From Methanosarcina sp. MTP4 (GTDB taxonomy: Archaea > Halobacteriota > Methanosarcinia > Methanosarcinales > Methanosarcinaceae), in contig NZ_CP009505.1 in NCBI RefSeq assembly GCF_000970045.1, positions 3,682,808 to 3,746,807 of the forward strand: a DNA stretch of 64,000 nt. The letters are read 5' to 3'. Position 1 is the first letter of the stretch, and every line of letters begins with the position of its first letter. Positions 54,285 to 63,176 of this stretch are shown here, one piece after another. A program made the translations under genes and the position numbers. The notes beneath the pieces are model-generated. The model did not search any database. It was not told where the DNA came from and saw only the letters and a list, made by a program, of their open reading frames with translations.

Positions 54285-56933
54285 TTGTTCAAATTTGTAT
54301 ATTTTTTCGGAAAGGATGTAACTGATGGCAAAAGTAGTATGAAAGACCTGCTCGGAGGCAAGGGTGCAAACCTCGCAGAAATGGCTAATCTCGGGGTTCC
54401 CGTACCTCCAGGCTTTACAATAACAGCCGAAGTCTGCGTACTGTACCTAAAAAACAATGAATACTCGGAAGAAATGGTTCAACAGGTTGAAGAAGCAGTA
54501 GACAAACTGGAAACCATAAACGGAAAAAAGCTGGGAGATCCCGAAGATCCCCTTCTGGTATCTGTCCGTTCCGGAGCAAGGGTGTCCATGCCAGGAATGA
54601 TGGATACCGTCCTGAACCTTGGGCTTACGGACAAATCCGTAGTCGGACTTGCTAAAAAGATCAACGACGAAAGATTTGCATACGACTGCTACCGACGGTT
54701 TATCGCCATGTTCGGAGACGTGGTGCTTGGAATAGGATTCAGGAAATTCGACTCCCTGATAGGGGACAAGAAAAAGGAACTGGGAGTTAAGTCCGACACC
54801 GAACTCGATGCAAAAGCCTTAAAGCAACTTGTAGAAAGGTTCAAGGAAGTAATCAAGCTTGAAAAAGGATTTGATTTCCCACAAGACCCAAAAGTCCAGC
54901 TCCAGATGGCAATTGATGCTGTTTTTGATTCATGGAACAATCCGAGAGCTATTACCTACAGAAAAATTCACAACATTGATGACAAATGGGGAACTGCCGT
55001 CAACGTCCAGACAATGGTTTACGGGAACATGGGAAACACCTCCGGAACTGGAGTGGCTTTCACAAGGAACCCGTCCACAGGGGAAAAGAAGTTCTTCGGA
55101 GAATACCTCCTCAACGCCCAGGGCGAAGACGTGGTTGCCGGGATCCGGACTCCGAAATACATCAACACCCTGAAAGACGAAATCCCCGACGCTTACGGCC
55201 AGCTAGTAGATATCTGCCAGAGGCTCGAAGCCCACTTCACTGACATGCAGGATATAGAGTTCACTATTCAGGAAGGAAAACTCTATATGCTCCAGACCAG
55301 GACCGGGAAGCGAACCGCTGCTGCTGCAGTAAAGGTCGCAAAGGACATGGTAGAAGAAGGGCTTATTGATAAGGAGACCGCAGTCACCAGGGTCCAGGCC
55401 GAACACATTGACCTGCTCCTGCACCCACGGATTGACCCGGAAGCCAAACTCGAATTAATCGCAAACGGGCTTCCGGCATCCCCGGGAGCCGCAGTAGGGA
55501 AAATCGTGTTTACTGCCGAAGCCGCCGAAGAAATGGCTGAAAAGGGTGAAAAGACAATCCTTGTCAGGACAGAGACCTCACCTGAAGACATCGGTGGGAT
55601 GGCAGCTGCCCAGGGAGTGCTTACCGTCCGCGGAGGAATGACTTCCCACGCCGCAGTCGTAGGGAGAGGAATGGGAAAGCCCTGTGTAGTAGGCTGCGGA
55701 GAAATTGTAATCGATACAAAAAATGCTCTTTTCAAAGTAAACGGTTACACGATCAATGAACACGACTACATCAGCATAAACGGAAGCAACGGAAACGTCA
55801 TCCTTGGGGAAGTCGAACTGATCGAAGCCGAGATCAACAACGACCTCAAGCACATCCTCTTATGGGCTGATGAAATCCGGACCCTTGGCGTAAGGACAAA
55901 CGCTGACAACCCGACCGATGCAAGCCTCGCCCGCGAACTTGGCGCAGAAGGAATCGGGCTTTGCCGGACCGAGCACATGTTCTTCGGGGAAGACCGGATC
56001 CCCGTTGTCAGGGAAATGATCATGGCAGAGGAGGAAAAATCCAGGAAGAAAGCCCTCAAGAAACTCCTCCCCATGCAGAAGGAAGACTTCCTTGGAATCT
56101 TCCGCAGCATGGAAGGTCTGCCAGTTACAGTCAGGCTGCTTGACCCGCCCCTGCACGAGTTCCTTCCGAATAAGGAAGAACTGGATGAAAAACTAAGGGA
56201 ATACGAAACTGCAGGCGACATCGAAAAGATTGCCGCAGTCAACAAGATTATCGAGCGCGTTGTGTCCCTTACGGAACTCAACCCGATGCTCGGACACAGG
56301 GGATGCCGTCTAGGAATTACCTACCCGGAAATCTACGATATGCAGGTAAGGGCAATCATGGAAGCTGCCTGTGAACTGGCAGTCGAAGGGGTAAAAGTAA
56401 TCCCTGAAATCATGATCCCACTGGTGGGTCATGTAAAAGAGCTCGCCCTTACAAGGCAGAAAGTCTGTGAACTGGCAGATACCGTCATGGCAGAAAAAAG
56501 CACAAAGTTCGACTACAAAGTAGGGACCATGATCGAACTGCCAAGAGCCGCAATCACCGCAGACAAGATTGCCCCGGAAGCCGATTTCTTCTCCTTCGGG
56601 ACAAACGACCTGACCCAGACCACCTTCGGGTTCAGCAGGGACGATGTGGCCAAGTTCGTGCCAATCTACCAGAAAGCAGGCATTCTTGAAAACGATCCCT
56701 TCGCAGTCCTGGACCAGGAAGGCGTAGGCGAAATCATGAAGATCGGAATTGAAAAAGGCCGCTCCGTCAAACCCGACCTCAAAATGGGGATCTGCGGAGA
56801 ACACGGCGGCGAACCCAAATCAATCCTCTTCGCCCACAAAATAGGCCTGAACTATGTAAGCTGCTCCCCCTACAGAGTCCCCATCGCAAGACTCGTAGCT
56901 GCCCAGAGCACCCTTGCAGCCAGGAACAAATAA
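54285..56933 (+). CDS. ppdK: Pyruvate, phosphate dikinase
   Basis: The enzyme interconverts pyruvate and phosphoenolpyruvate with ATP and phosphate. I choose the TTG at 54285, which has GGAGGAGA 4 nt upstream; the open frame reaches 54192 but family proteins start near FKFVYFFGKDV. The 882-aa product has the ATP-grasp part (LLGGKGANLAEMANLGVPVP), the phospho-histidine motif GGMTSHAAVVGRGMGKPCV, and the C-terminal TIM barrel with GLCRTEHMFF, LGHRGCRLG and GICGEHGG. All key residues are present. In methanogens it links acetate and pyruvate metabolism to gluconeogenesis. Confidence 0.96.
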   Translation: MFKFVYFFGKDVTDGKSSMKDLLGGKGANLAEMANLGVPVPPGFTITAEVCVLYLKNNEYSEEMVQQVEEAVDKLETINGKKLGDPEDPLLVSVRSGARVSMPGMMDTVLNLGLTDKSVVGLAKKINDERFAYDCYRRFIAMFGDVVLGIGFRKFDSLIGDKKKELGVKSDTELDAKALKQLVERFKEVIKLEKGFDFPQDPKVQLQMAIDAVFDSWNNPRAITYRKIHNIDDKWGTAVNVQTMVYGNMGNTSGTGVAFTRNPSTGEKKFFGEYLLNAQGEDVVAGIRTPKYINTLKDEIPDAYGQLVDICQRLEAHFTDMQDIEFTIQEGKLYMLQTRTGKRTAAAAVKVAKDMVEEGLIDKETAVTRVQAEHIDLLLHPRIDPEAKLELIANGLPASPGAAVGKIVFTAEAAEEMAEKGEKTILVRTETSPEDIGGMAAAQGVLTVRGGMTSHAAVVGRGMGKPCVVGCGEIVIDTKNALFKVNGYTINEHDYISINGSNGNVILGEVELIEAEINNDLKHILLWADEIRTLGVRTNADNPTDASLARELGAEGIGLCRTEHMFFGEDRIPVVREMIMAEEEKSRKKALKKLLPMQKEDFLGIFRSMEGLPVTVRLLDPPLHEFLPNKEELDEKLREYETAGDIEKIAAVNKIIERVVSLTELNPMLGHRGCRLGITYPEIYDMQVRAIMEAACELAVEGVKVIPEIMIPLVGHVKELALTRQKVCELADTVMAEKSTKFDYKVGTMIELPRAAITADKIAPEADFFSFGTNDLTQTTFGFSRDDVAKFVPIYQKAGILENDPFAVLDQEGVGEIMKIGIEKGRSVKPDLKMGICGEHGGEPKSILFAHKIGLNYVSCSPYRVPIARLVAAQSTLAARNK

Positions 56934-56965
56934 ATAAAAATCAGATCCGAAAATTCAAAAAATCA

Positions 56966-56998
56966 GCAGGATGAAAATCCTGCCATTCTCTTTTTTTT
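56966..56998 (+). terminator. Hairpin terminator after ppdK
   Basis: GCAGGAT (56966-56972), GAAA loop, ATCCTGC (56977-56983), then CATTCTC and eight T residues. This is a clear stem-loop with T-run 30 bp after the stop. Confidence 0.85.
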
Positions 56999-57334
56999 AA
57001 ATTCCTCCCCCGGAGCGTAGCGGATAAAGTTGGCCTTTCCCCACGTATCGTGGACAAGACAAATTTCAATTCAAGACCACATCTGTTTTTGTAAGGATTG
57101 CACACAAAGATTGCACACAAAAAAACGAGGAGCCATAAAGTTCGGGCTGATAAATTCTGACAATTTGGCAGCACCTGGAAATAGATCAAAAAACAGAGCT
57201 ACGGCTATCGCAAAAATAACATAAAAAATGAGGCTAAAGCTATCGCAAAAATAACATAAAAAAAGACTTTGAGGCATTGCGACATATTTCAGCCGCAATC
57301 TCCTCTGGACCGCCAGTTTTCAGACGGTTGAATT
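56999..57334. other. Intergenic region with short direct repeats
   Basis: No gene. Two copies of GCTATCGCAAAAATAACATA occur at about 57203 and 57238, and ATTGCACACAAA is also repeated near 57100. No function is evident. Confidence 0.5.
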
Positions 57335-58300
57335 TCAATAGTTTCTTGAAATCATGTAGTCGGCAATCTGGAGGAGGAGGTCCTTTTCAGGACAGTCTTC
57401 CAGGGCATCCAGCTTTGCCTTGCCTTCTTCGATGTACGAGATTGCGAGGTTCTGTACGAAATCGATCGAACCGCATTCGTAAAGGATCCTGACGGCGTTT
57501 TCGGTTTCATCCTGAGTGGCACTGCCCCTCCCGAAAACCTCCAGCTTCACGCCTTTCCGGAAGGCATCGATAACGATCAGAGTGTACTTCCCTTCTTTCA
57601 GGTCGCTTCCCCGGACTTTTCCGAGCACCTCCTGAGGGGTGATCATGTCCAGGACATCGTCATACATCTGGAAACCAATCCCTATCAAGCGCCCGTACTC
57701 AGACAAAGCCTCGGCGACTTCATCCGAAGCTCCTCCCAGGAGGCCCCCGATCTTTGCGGCGGCTGCATAGAGGACCGAGGTTTTCTTCTCGACCATCTCA
57801 AGGTACTCGGATTCAGTGACCCGGTCACGCCTTTCAAAGTCCATGTCAAGCCACTGCCCTTCACAGATTTCCGTGCAGGTCCTTGAGAGGACATCCATGC
57901 ATTTTAAAATCCTTTCAGGTTCGTTTTCGACTCTGGAGAGGATCTCGAAAGCTTTGGAATAGAGGGTATCCCCGGCGAGGATCGCTCCGGCTTCCCCCCA
58001 TTTCATATGGACGGCAGGCATCCCGCGGCGGACATCGTCCTTGTCCATGATATCATCATGGATCAGAGTGAAATTATGTACGAGTTCCACGGCCACAGCT
58101 GCAGGAAGAACAGACTCTAGAGTGGAGCCGACAGCTTCCGCAGCCAGGATCAGAACCGCAGGACGGAGGCGCTTTCCCCCGGCATCCACGAGGTAGCGGG
58201 AGGCTTTGTAGAGCTCCTCCGGATGGGTGACAGGAAGCATATCCTCAATGCTGGCATCCACATGGACGGTCCTCTTCTTGATCTCATCAATCAGCGTCAT
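57335..58300 (-). CDS. idsA: Geranylgeranyl/farnesyl diphosphate synthase
   Basis: The enzyme condenses isopentenyl diphosphate units to make the C15-C20 precursors of archaeal ether lipids. The frame opens at 58408, but homologues start at TLIDEIKKRTVHVD, so I use ATG 58300 (321 aa). Motifs are GGKRLRPAVLILAAEA, first Asp-rich LIHDDIMDKDDVRRG, and second Asp-rich FQMYDDVLD. It lies 37 nt after the RNase J gene, in the same orientation as the isoprenoid genes upstream. Confidence 0.95.
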   Translation of the reverse strand: MTLIDEIKKRTVHVDASIEDMLPVTHPEELYKASRYLVDAGGKRLRPAVLILAAEAVGSTLESVLPAAVAVELVHNFTLIHDDIMDKDDVRRGMPAVHMKWGEAGAILAGDTLYSKAFEILSRVENEPERILKCMDVLSRTCTEICEGQWLDMDFERRDRVTESEYLEMVEKKTSVLYAAAAKIGGLLGGASDEVAEALSEYGRLIGIGFQMYDDVLDMITPQEVLGKVRGSDLKEGKYTLIVIDAFRKGVKLEVFGRGSATQDETENAVRILYECGSIDFVQNLAISYIEEGKAKLDALEDCPEKDLLLQIADYMISRNY

Positions 58301-58337
58301 ACTATCACAAGCAAAGGGAATAGTTTTCCTAATACAA

Positions 58338-59681
58338 TTACTCTTCGATATATAACACTTCACCGTTCCTGAGAAGGTGAACGGTGTCTCCCAGCACATA
58401 CCCGGCATCTTCCGCCATCTCGATGTAGTGCCCGTGCATGTCCATGTTTCCGTGAGCCGGGATCACATGTTCCGGATTCACCATGCGGAGCAACTCCCAG
58501 TGATCTTCCTTGTATGCGTGACCCGATACGTGAACGTCGTCATAGATCCTGGCCCCCTTCATTTTGAGCTTGGTTTCAAGGGCATACCGGTTGGCCTGGG
58601 TCATTGGACTCGGGATAATGTTTGCAGAGAAAATGACACGGTCCCCGGGATCGAGGGTGTAAGGAGTATCTCCATTTGCAACCCTCACAAGAATGGAACC
58701 GGGCTCGCCCTGGTGCCCTGTGACGATCGGCAGATACTTATTTTTCCCACTCTGCATGATACGCTTGAAAGCTCTGTCAACATCTTTTCGATGTCCATAG
58801 ATTTCAACATTGGATGGAAGCTTAAGGTAACCAACGTCCCTGGCAGCTGTTACATAGCGCTCCATGGAACGTCCCATAAGTACAGGGATCCGGCCCATTT
58901 CTTCTGCTGCCTCGATGATCGCCTTGAGCCTGGCAATGTGAGAAGCAAAGGTTGTGATAATCATCCCTACATCCGCCTCCTCGGTCCCGAACAGCACGTC
59001 CCTGACCATGTCCTTTGCGATCTGTTCGGAAGGAGTCTTCCCGGAGCGTCCGGCATTCGTGCTCTCAGCAATCATTGCGATAACCCCTTCCTTTCCGAGG
59101 GATTTCAGGCGCTCAAAGTCCGGAGCCTCTCCCATGGTAGGAGTCCGGTCCAGTTTGAAATCGCAGGCATAAAGGATTGCCCCTGCCGGAGTGTGGATGG
59201 CTGCAAGGACACAGTCTATGATACTGTGCTGGACCCGGATGAATTCGATATCGATGTCTTCCGTGACCTTATAGGTGCCTCCTGCTTTCAGGGGGATCAC
59301 CCTGTTGCAGACCTCAAACTTCCTTTCGGACTCAATCTGCTGCTTGATGATAAGAGTGGTATAGGGGGTAGCAATGATAGGGGCCTTGTACCTGTGAGCG
59401 AGCTTCGAGATTGCACCTACATGGTCAAGGTGCCCGTGAGTACAGACGATAGCCCGGACAGTCCCGTTGATCTCCTTCATGATAGTATCGTCAGGGATTG
59501 CTCCCATCTCGATCAGTTCGAGGGAATGCATCTTGTCAATTTCAACATCCTCGTGGATCTGAACCCGGTCAAGCCTGAGCCCCATATCCAGAATGATGAT
59601 ATCTTCACCTACAATTATGGCAGTCATGTTGCGGCCCATTTCATTGTAGCCGCCGACTGCAACTATTCCTATTTCAGTCAT
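58338..59681 (-). CDS. rnj: Archaeal ribonuclease J
   Basis: RNase J is a beta-CASP metallo-beta-lactamase with 5'-to-3' exonuclease activity in RNA decay. The 447-aa protein shows THGHLDHVGAI, the beta-CASP region (FASHIARLKAI), VTGHQGEPGS, DVHVSGHA, and PAHGNMDMHG. Length fits the archaeal family. It sits between isoprenoid genes, an arrangement I recall from Methanosarcina genomes. Confidence 0.95.
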   Translation of the reverse strand: MTEIGIVAVGGYNEMGRNMTAIIVGEDIIILDMGLRLDRVQIHEDVEIDKMHSLELIEMGAIPDDTIMKEINGTVRAIVCTHGHLDHVGAISKLAHRYKAPIIATPYTTLIIKQQIESERKFEVCNRVIPLKAGGTYKVTEDIDIEFIRVQHSIIDCVLAAIHTPAGAILYACDFKLDRTPTMGEAPDFERLKSLGKEGVIAMIAESTNAGRSGKTPSEQIAKDMVRDVLFGTEEADVGMIITTFASHIARLKAIIEAAEEMGRIPVLMGRSMERYVTAARDVGYLKLPSNVEIYGHRKDVDRAFKRIMQSGKNKYLPIVTGHQGEPGSILVRVANGDTPYTLDPGDRVIFSANIIPSPMTQANRYALETKLKMKGARIYDDVHVSGHAYKEDHWELLRMVNPEHVIPAHGNMDMHGHYIEMAEDAGYVLGDTVHLLRNGEVLYIEE

Positions 59682-60537
59682 ATGTTAAACCTCTGATTTG
59701 ATTCCTTTGATATTGTGAACCCAAAACCACCTAAAACGGTTTCAGGGAAGAACTTGAAATGATGATGTGTTTGATATAACGTTGGACATATATTAGATAA
59801 GTAAATGAAACCCGCCCCAGAATCAGCCACCACTAGAATCCGCCCTCAAGAAGACCCTTTCCCAGGATGAAATATCTCAGCAAACAGTTATGAACGGAAC
59901 AATATCACCTATAATATATATTTGTTTCCTTATAGAAATGTCCCAAAACCCTCTACTGAAATAAGGGAACCCTTTGTAATCCAACCGAAAGCTTTGAGCA
60001 TGAACTCAATCAATGCTTTCAGGGTCGGATATACCCTTCTGCCTTATAGCAATCCACAGATCCTTTACCAACCCGCAGACCTTTTACTGACCCGCAGATT
60101 TTAGATATATCCACAGAGCCTACTAAAGCCTCTTATCCCAGGTATAAGGCATACTTAGGGTCAATTCCCTTTTAGCTGATTTCTGCCTATATTCCCATCA
60201 AACTTCCTAATGGGCCTAGCATTTTTAACTAAGCTTCATTAAAATGATTCACATTTCCACGGATTTATTCGAGGGATTCCTGATTAGTGATGACTTAAAT
60301 GTTCAATCAACCATTAACGAACTGATTCTTTTTCACTGATTTCAACTGATTCCCAATTAAATTAGTAATGATTTTGATATTAAATCAATCATTTAACGAA
60401 CTGGTTATCTTCCAATGATTTCAACAGATCATTTTTCAACGGATTTTCTTATCAATTTCTTATATAATTCTTCTTTCAATTGATTCCTGAATGAGTGATG
60501 AGCAAGCATATTAATTAGTATTTAAGGAAAAAATTTC
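59682..60537. other. Long AT-rich intergenic region
   Basis: No gene recognised. Short imperfect repeats occur, such as TTAACGAACTG with TGATTTCAAC (near 60315 and 60395) and CCCGCAGA (near 60080). It leads into the 18-bp minisatellite. Confidence 0.5.
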
Positions 60538-60861
60538 CCGGTTAATTATTCCTTCCCGGTTAATTATTCCTTCCCGGATAATTCTTCCTTTCCGGATAAT
60601 TCTTCCTTTCCGGTTAATTCTTCCTTTCCGGTTAATTCTTCCTTTCCGGTTAATTCTTCCTTTCCGGATAATTCTTCCTTTCCGGTTAATTCTTCCTTTC
60701 CGGTTAATTCTTCCTTTCCGGATAATTATTCCTTTCCGGTTAATTATTCCTTTCCGGTTAATTATTCCTTCCCGGTTAATTATTCCTTCCCGGATAATTA
60801 TTCCTTTCCGGATAATTCTTCCTTTCCGGATAATTCTTCCTTTCCGGTTAATTCTTCCTTC
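60538..60861. repeat. 18-bp minisatellite, 18 units
   Basis: Eighteen head-to-tail units of the form CCGGWTAATTMTTCCTTY fill 324 bp exactly. Variation is limited to T/A after CCGG, C/A in the middle and T/C at the end, with runs of identical units, as expected from slippage or unequal exchange. On the minus strand one frame would read EELTGK-like repeats but is broken by stops in the ATT variants, so it appears non-coding. Confidence 0.95.
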
Positions 60862-61123
60862 CCGACTTAAATCTAATGAATAAATTTTGTTTTTGAATTT
60901 AAGATTTTCGGAAGGGGGATCTTATTTAGCTGTTTCCGAACGATTTCTGCCAGGCCCTCAAGTTCAAATGAGCCCATTTACCGGGAATTTTGGTTTGGAG
61001 TTCTGGTTCTGGAATCCATTTAGTTAGCCATAATATGTTGATACATTGAGTTTCGGATAATATATAAAGGGAAGGGGAACCCCGGCAACATTCCCGGCAA
61101 CATTCCCGGAAAAGTTCCACATT
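60862..61123. other. Intergenic region downstream of fni
   Basis: No gene recognised. A duplicated CATTCCCGGCAA (about 61080-61105) precedes the fni stop. Confidence 0.5.
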
Positions 61124-62221
61124 TCAAAGCATGTCCTGAGGCACCGCGTAATCCTTTACGTTAAAGCCGCGCTGGGTCAGGTATTCAAGGGTCCAGCCAG
61201 TGATAACCACGGGTGCATTGTGAAGGTCGGAAATGCTTCCGCAACCGCAGAGGAACATTGCAGCCCTGAATTCGTTAAACATACGGGAAAGTAGTTCTAC
61301 AACGGCTGTTTTGCCTTCAAGGGCAGGCCCGACGAAGGGGAGAGCCGCACTTGCTGCATTGGCCCCCAGAGCAATGGATTTTGCGATATCCAGTCCGCTG
61401 CGGACTCCACCGGTTGCGATGATTGGAAGGGAAACCCGGGACTCGATGATGCTGGCAACTGTAGGGACTCCGAAGTCCCAGAACAGTTCACCTAAATGCT
61501 CAGATGCAGAATCTCCGCTTTCCCGGGCCCGGTACACTTCTACTCCGGCCCAGCTTGTGCCCCCGGCACCTCCCACGTCTATGGCCGAAACTCCGGCTTT
61601 CTGGAAGAGGAGGGCATCTTCCCTGGAGATTCCGGTCCCGGTCTCTTTCACGATCACAGGCACGTTCAGAGAAGAACATATCTCGGAAATCATACCCAGA
61701 CAGCCCGTGGCATCCCTATCCCCTTCGGGCTGGATTGCCTCCTGCAGGAAGTTAAGATGGATGGCAAGGGCATCGGCATCAATCATCTCGATCAGCTTTT
61801 CTACCCCTTCTACCCCGTACTGCCGGATCTGGGCGGCGCCCACATTCCCGTAGACAAAGGCACTCGGGGCTTCGTCCCTGACTACCCTGAAAGACTCTTC
61901 CTGGGCAGGGTCATCGATTGCAGCCCTCTGGCTCCCTACACCAATCCCGATGCCAAGCTCTTCGGCCGCACCTGCAAGAGCCGCATTCACCGGAATCGTA
62001 TCAGGATGCCCGCCCGTAATAGACGCGATTAAAAAGGGAAACTGCAGGCGTTTCCCGAGAAAATCCACCGAAAGATCGAGAGTATCCATATTGAGTTCGG
62101 GGAGAGCTCTGTGGATCAGGGTAACATCCTCAAAGCCCGCACTGACGTTCCGGGCCTCAACGTGGCTTTCAGCACACAGCTTTAAATGTTCGATCTTTCG
62201 CTTCGAGGTAGTGTTGATCAT
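61124..62221 (-). CDS. fni: Type 2 isopentenyl-diphosphate isomerase
   Basis: This FMN enzyme interconverts isopentenyl and dimethylallyl diphosphate. The 365-aa protein has RKIEHLKLCAE at the start, FPFLIASITGGH, GVGSQRAAIDDP, VIVKETGTGISREDA and the FMN-binding VGGAGGTSWAGVEVYR, plus ATGGVRSGLDIAKSIALGA. AAAGGGAAT precedes the ATG. It follows ipk by 2 nt, so the two are co-transcribed. Confidence 0.96.
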   Translation of the reverse strand: MINTTSKRKIEHLKLCAESHVEARNVSAGFEDVTLIHRALPELNMDTLDLSVDFLGKRLQFPFLIASITGGHPDTIPVNAALAGAAEELGIGIGVGSQRAAIDDPAQEESFRVVRDEAPSAFVYGNVGAAQIRQYGVEGVEKLIEMIDADALAIHLNFLQEAIQPEGDRDATGCLGMISEICSSLNVPVIVKETGTGISREDALLFQKAGVSAIDVGGAGGTSWAGVEVYRARESGDSASEHLGELFWDFGVPTVASIIESRVSLPIIATGGVRSGLDIAKSIALGANAASAALPFVGPALEGKTAVVELLSRMFNEFRAAMFLCGCGSISDLHNAPVVITGWTLEYLTQRGFNVKDYAVPQDML

Positions 62222-62223
62222 GA

Positions 62224-63006
62224 TTAATTCCCTTTATCCGGACTGATCCTGGTCCCTATTGGATCCCCATGTAAGAACCGATGCACATTATCCGCTTTTC
62301 CTGCATTGAATATATAGGAAGTAATACATGACGTTTTGCTAAGCTCCAGGAGTTCCCGGACCTTCCCGAGCATCCCGCCGGTAACGTCGGTACTCCCCGA
62401 CGCCCCTATGCAGCCCCGGAATTCCTCAAAATTCCCGGGAGTGATTACGGGTACGGGTTTTCCGTCCCTGTCCAGCACACCGTCTTCAGCCGAACCCAGA
62501 CCCAGCCGGGTAACCCCGAGTTCTTTTGCAAGATAGGGCACGATCTGGTCCCCTGAAAGGATACAGGTCCCAAGCTCGCGGTCCATCACAACGTCCCCGT
62601 GCAGGACCGGAACAAACCCTTTCTCAAGCATGAGTTTGATGTTTTCCATATACATGCTCTCGATCCGTCCGTTTTTGCACACTGTGCAGCCCATGGGATG
62701 CACCGCAACTGCCCTGACCCCGAAACGATTAAGGGCACCCACCACCATAGCGGCGAGTTTTTTGACAGATTCATGAGTCACTACCGACCCTTCAAGGTCA
62801 AACTGCCGGTCAAGCCCGTATTTTTTGGCGTAGGTATGCCCGAAAGAACCGGCACCGTGAACTACGATCATTTTTCCCCCGTACCCGGAAACTTCCCGGG
62901 CAATCCTGAGGAGTTCCGCCTCCCGGATGACTCCGTCATCCGCGCCCTTGTCGGTAATTACGCTGCCCCCCAGTTTCAGGATAACAGGTTCTTCTGAAGC
63001 CTTCAT
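62224..63006 (-). CDS. ipk: Isopentenyl phosphate kinase
   Basis: The enzyme phosphorylates isopentenyl phosphate to the diphosphate in the archaeal alternative mevalonate pathway. The 260-aa amino-acid-kinase-fold protein has VILKLGGSVITDKG, VVHGAGSFGHTYAKKYGL with the substrate His that marks IPK, and GASGSTDVTGGMLGKV. It lies between mevalonate kinase and fni. Confidence 0.95.
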   Translation of the reverse strand: MKASEEPVILKLGGSVITDKGADDGVIREAELLRIAREVSGYGGKMIVVHGAGSFGHTYAKKYGLDRQFDLEGSVVTHESVKKLAAMVVGALNRFGVRAVAVHPMGCTVCKNGRIESMYMENIKLMLEKGFVPVLHGDVVMDRELGTCILSGDQIVPYLAKELGVTRLGLGSAEDGVLDRDGKPVPVITPGNFEEFRGCIGASGSTDVTGGMLGKVRELLELSKTSCITSYIFNAGKADNVHRFLHGDPIGTRISPDKGN

Positions 63007-63176
63007 GCAAGATCACTCAATACCTTTTTTGTAAATTTTTGTAATTTCCATAGTGAGAAAATATATCATAGTGAGAAAATAATCCAGAAAAATATAAGTC
63101 CGAATAAAACAGGTCCGAATCAAACAGTCAAGGCACCCTAGGAGCCGAAAAATTGCCCCGGGCCCGCCCATATAGG

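Noticed and set aside
58377-59696. 439-aa plus-strand frame opposite RNase J
   Set aside because: It is antisense to a complete RNase J and shows no domain of its own.
60926-61120. 64-aa minus-strand frame with ECCRECCRG
   Set aside because: The repeat reflects a short duplicated CATTCCCGGCAA; no ribosome site or family.
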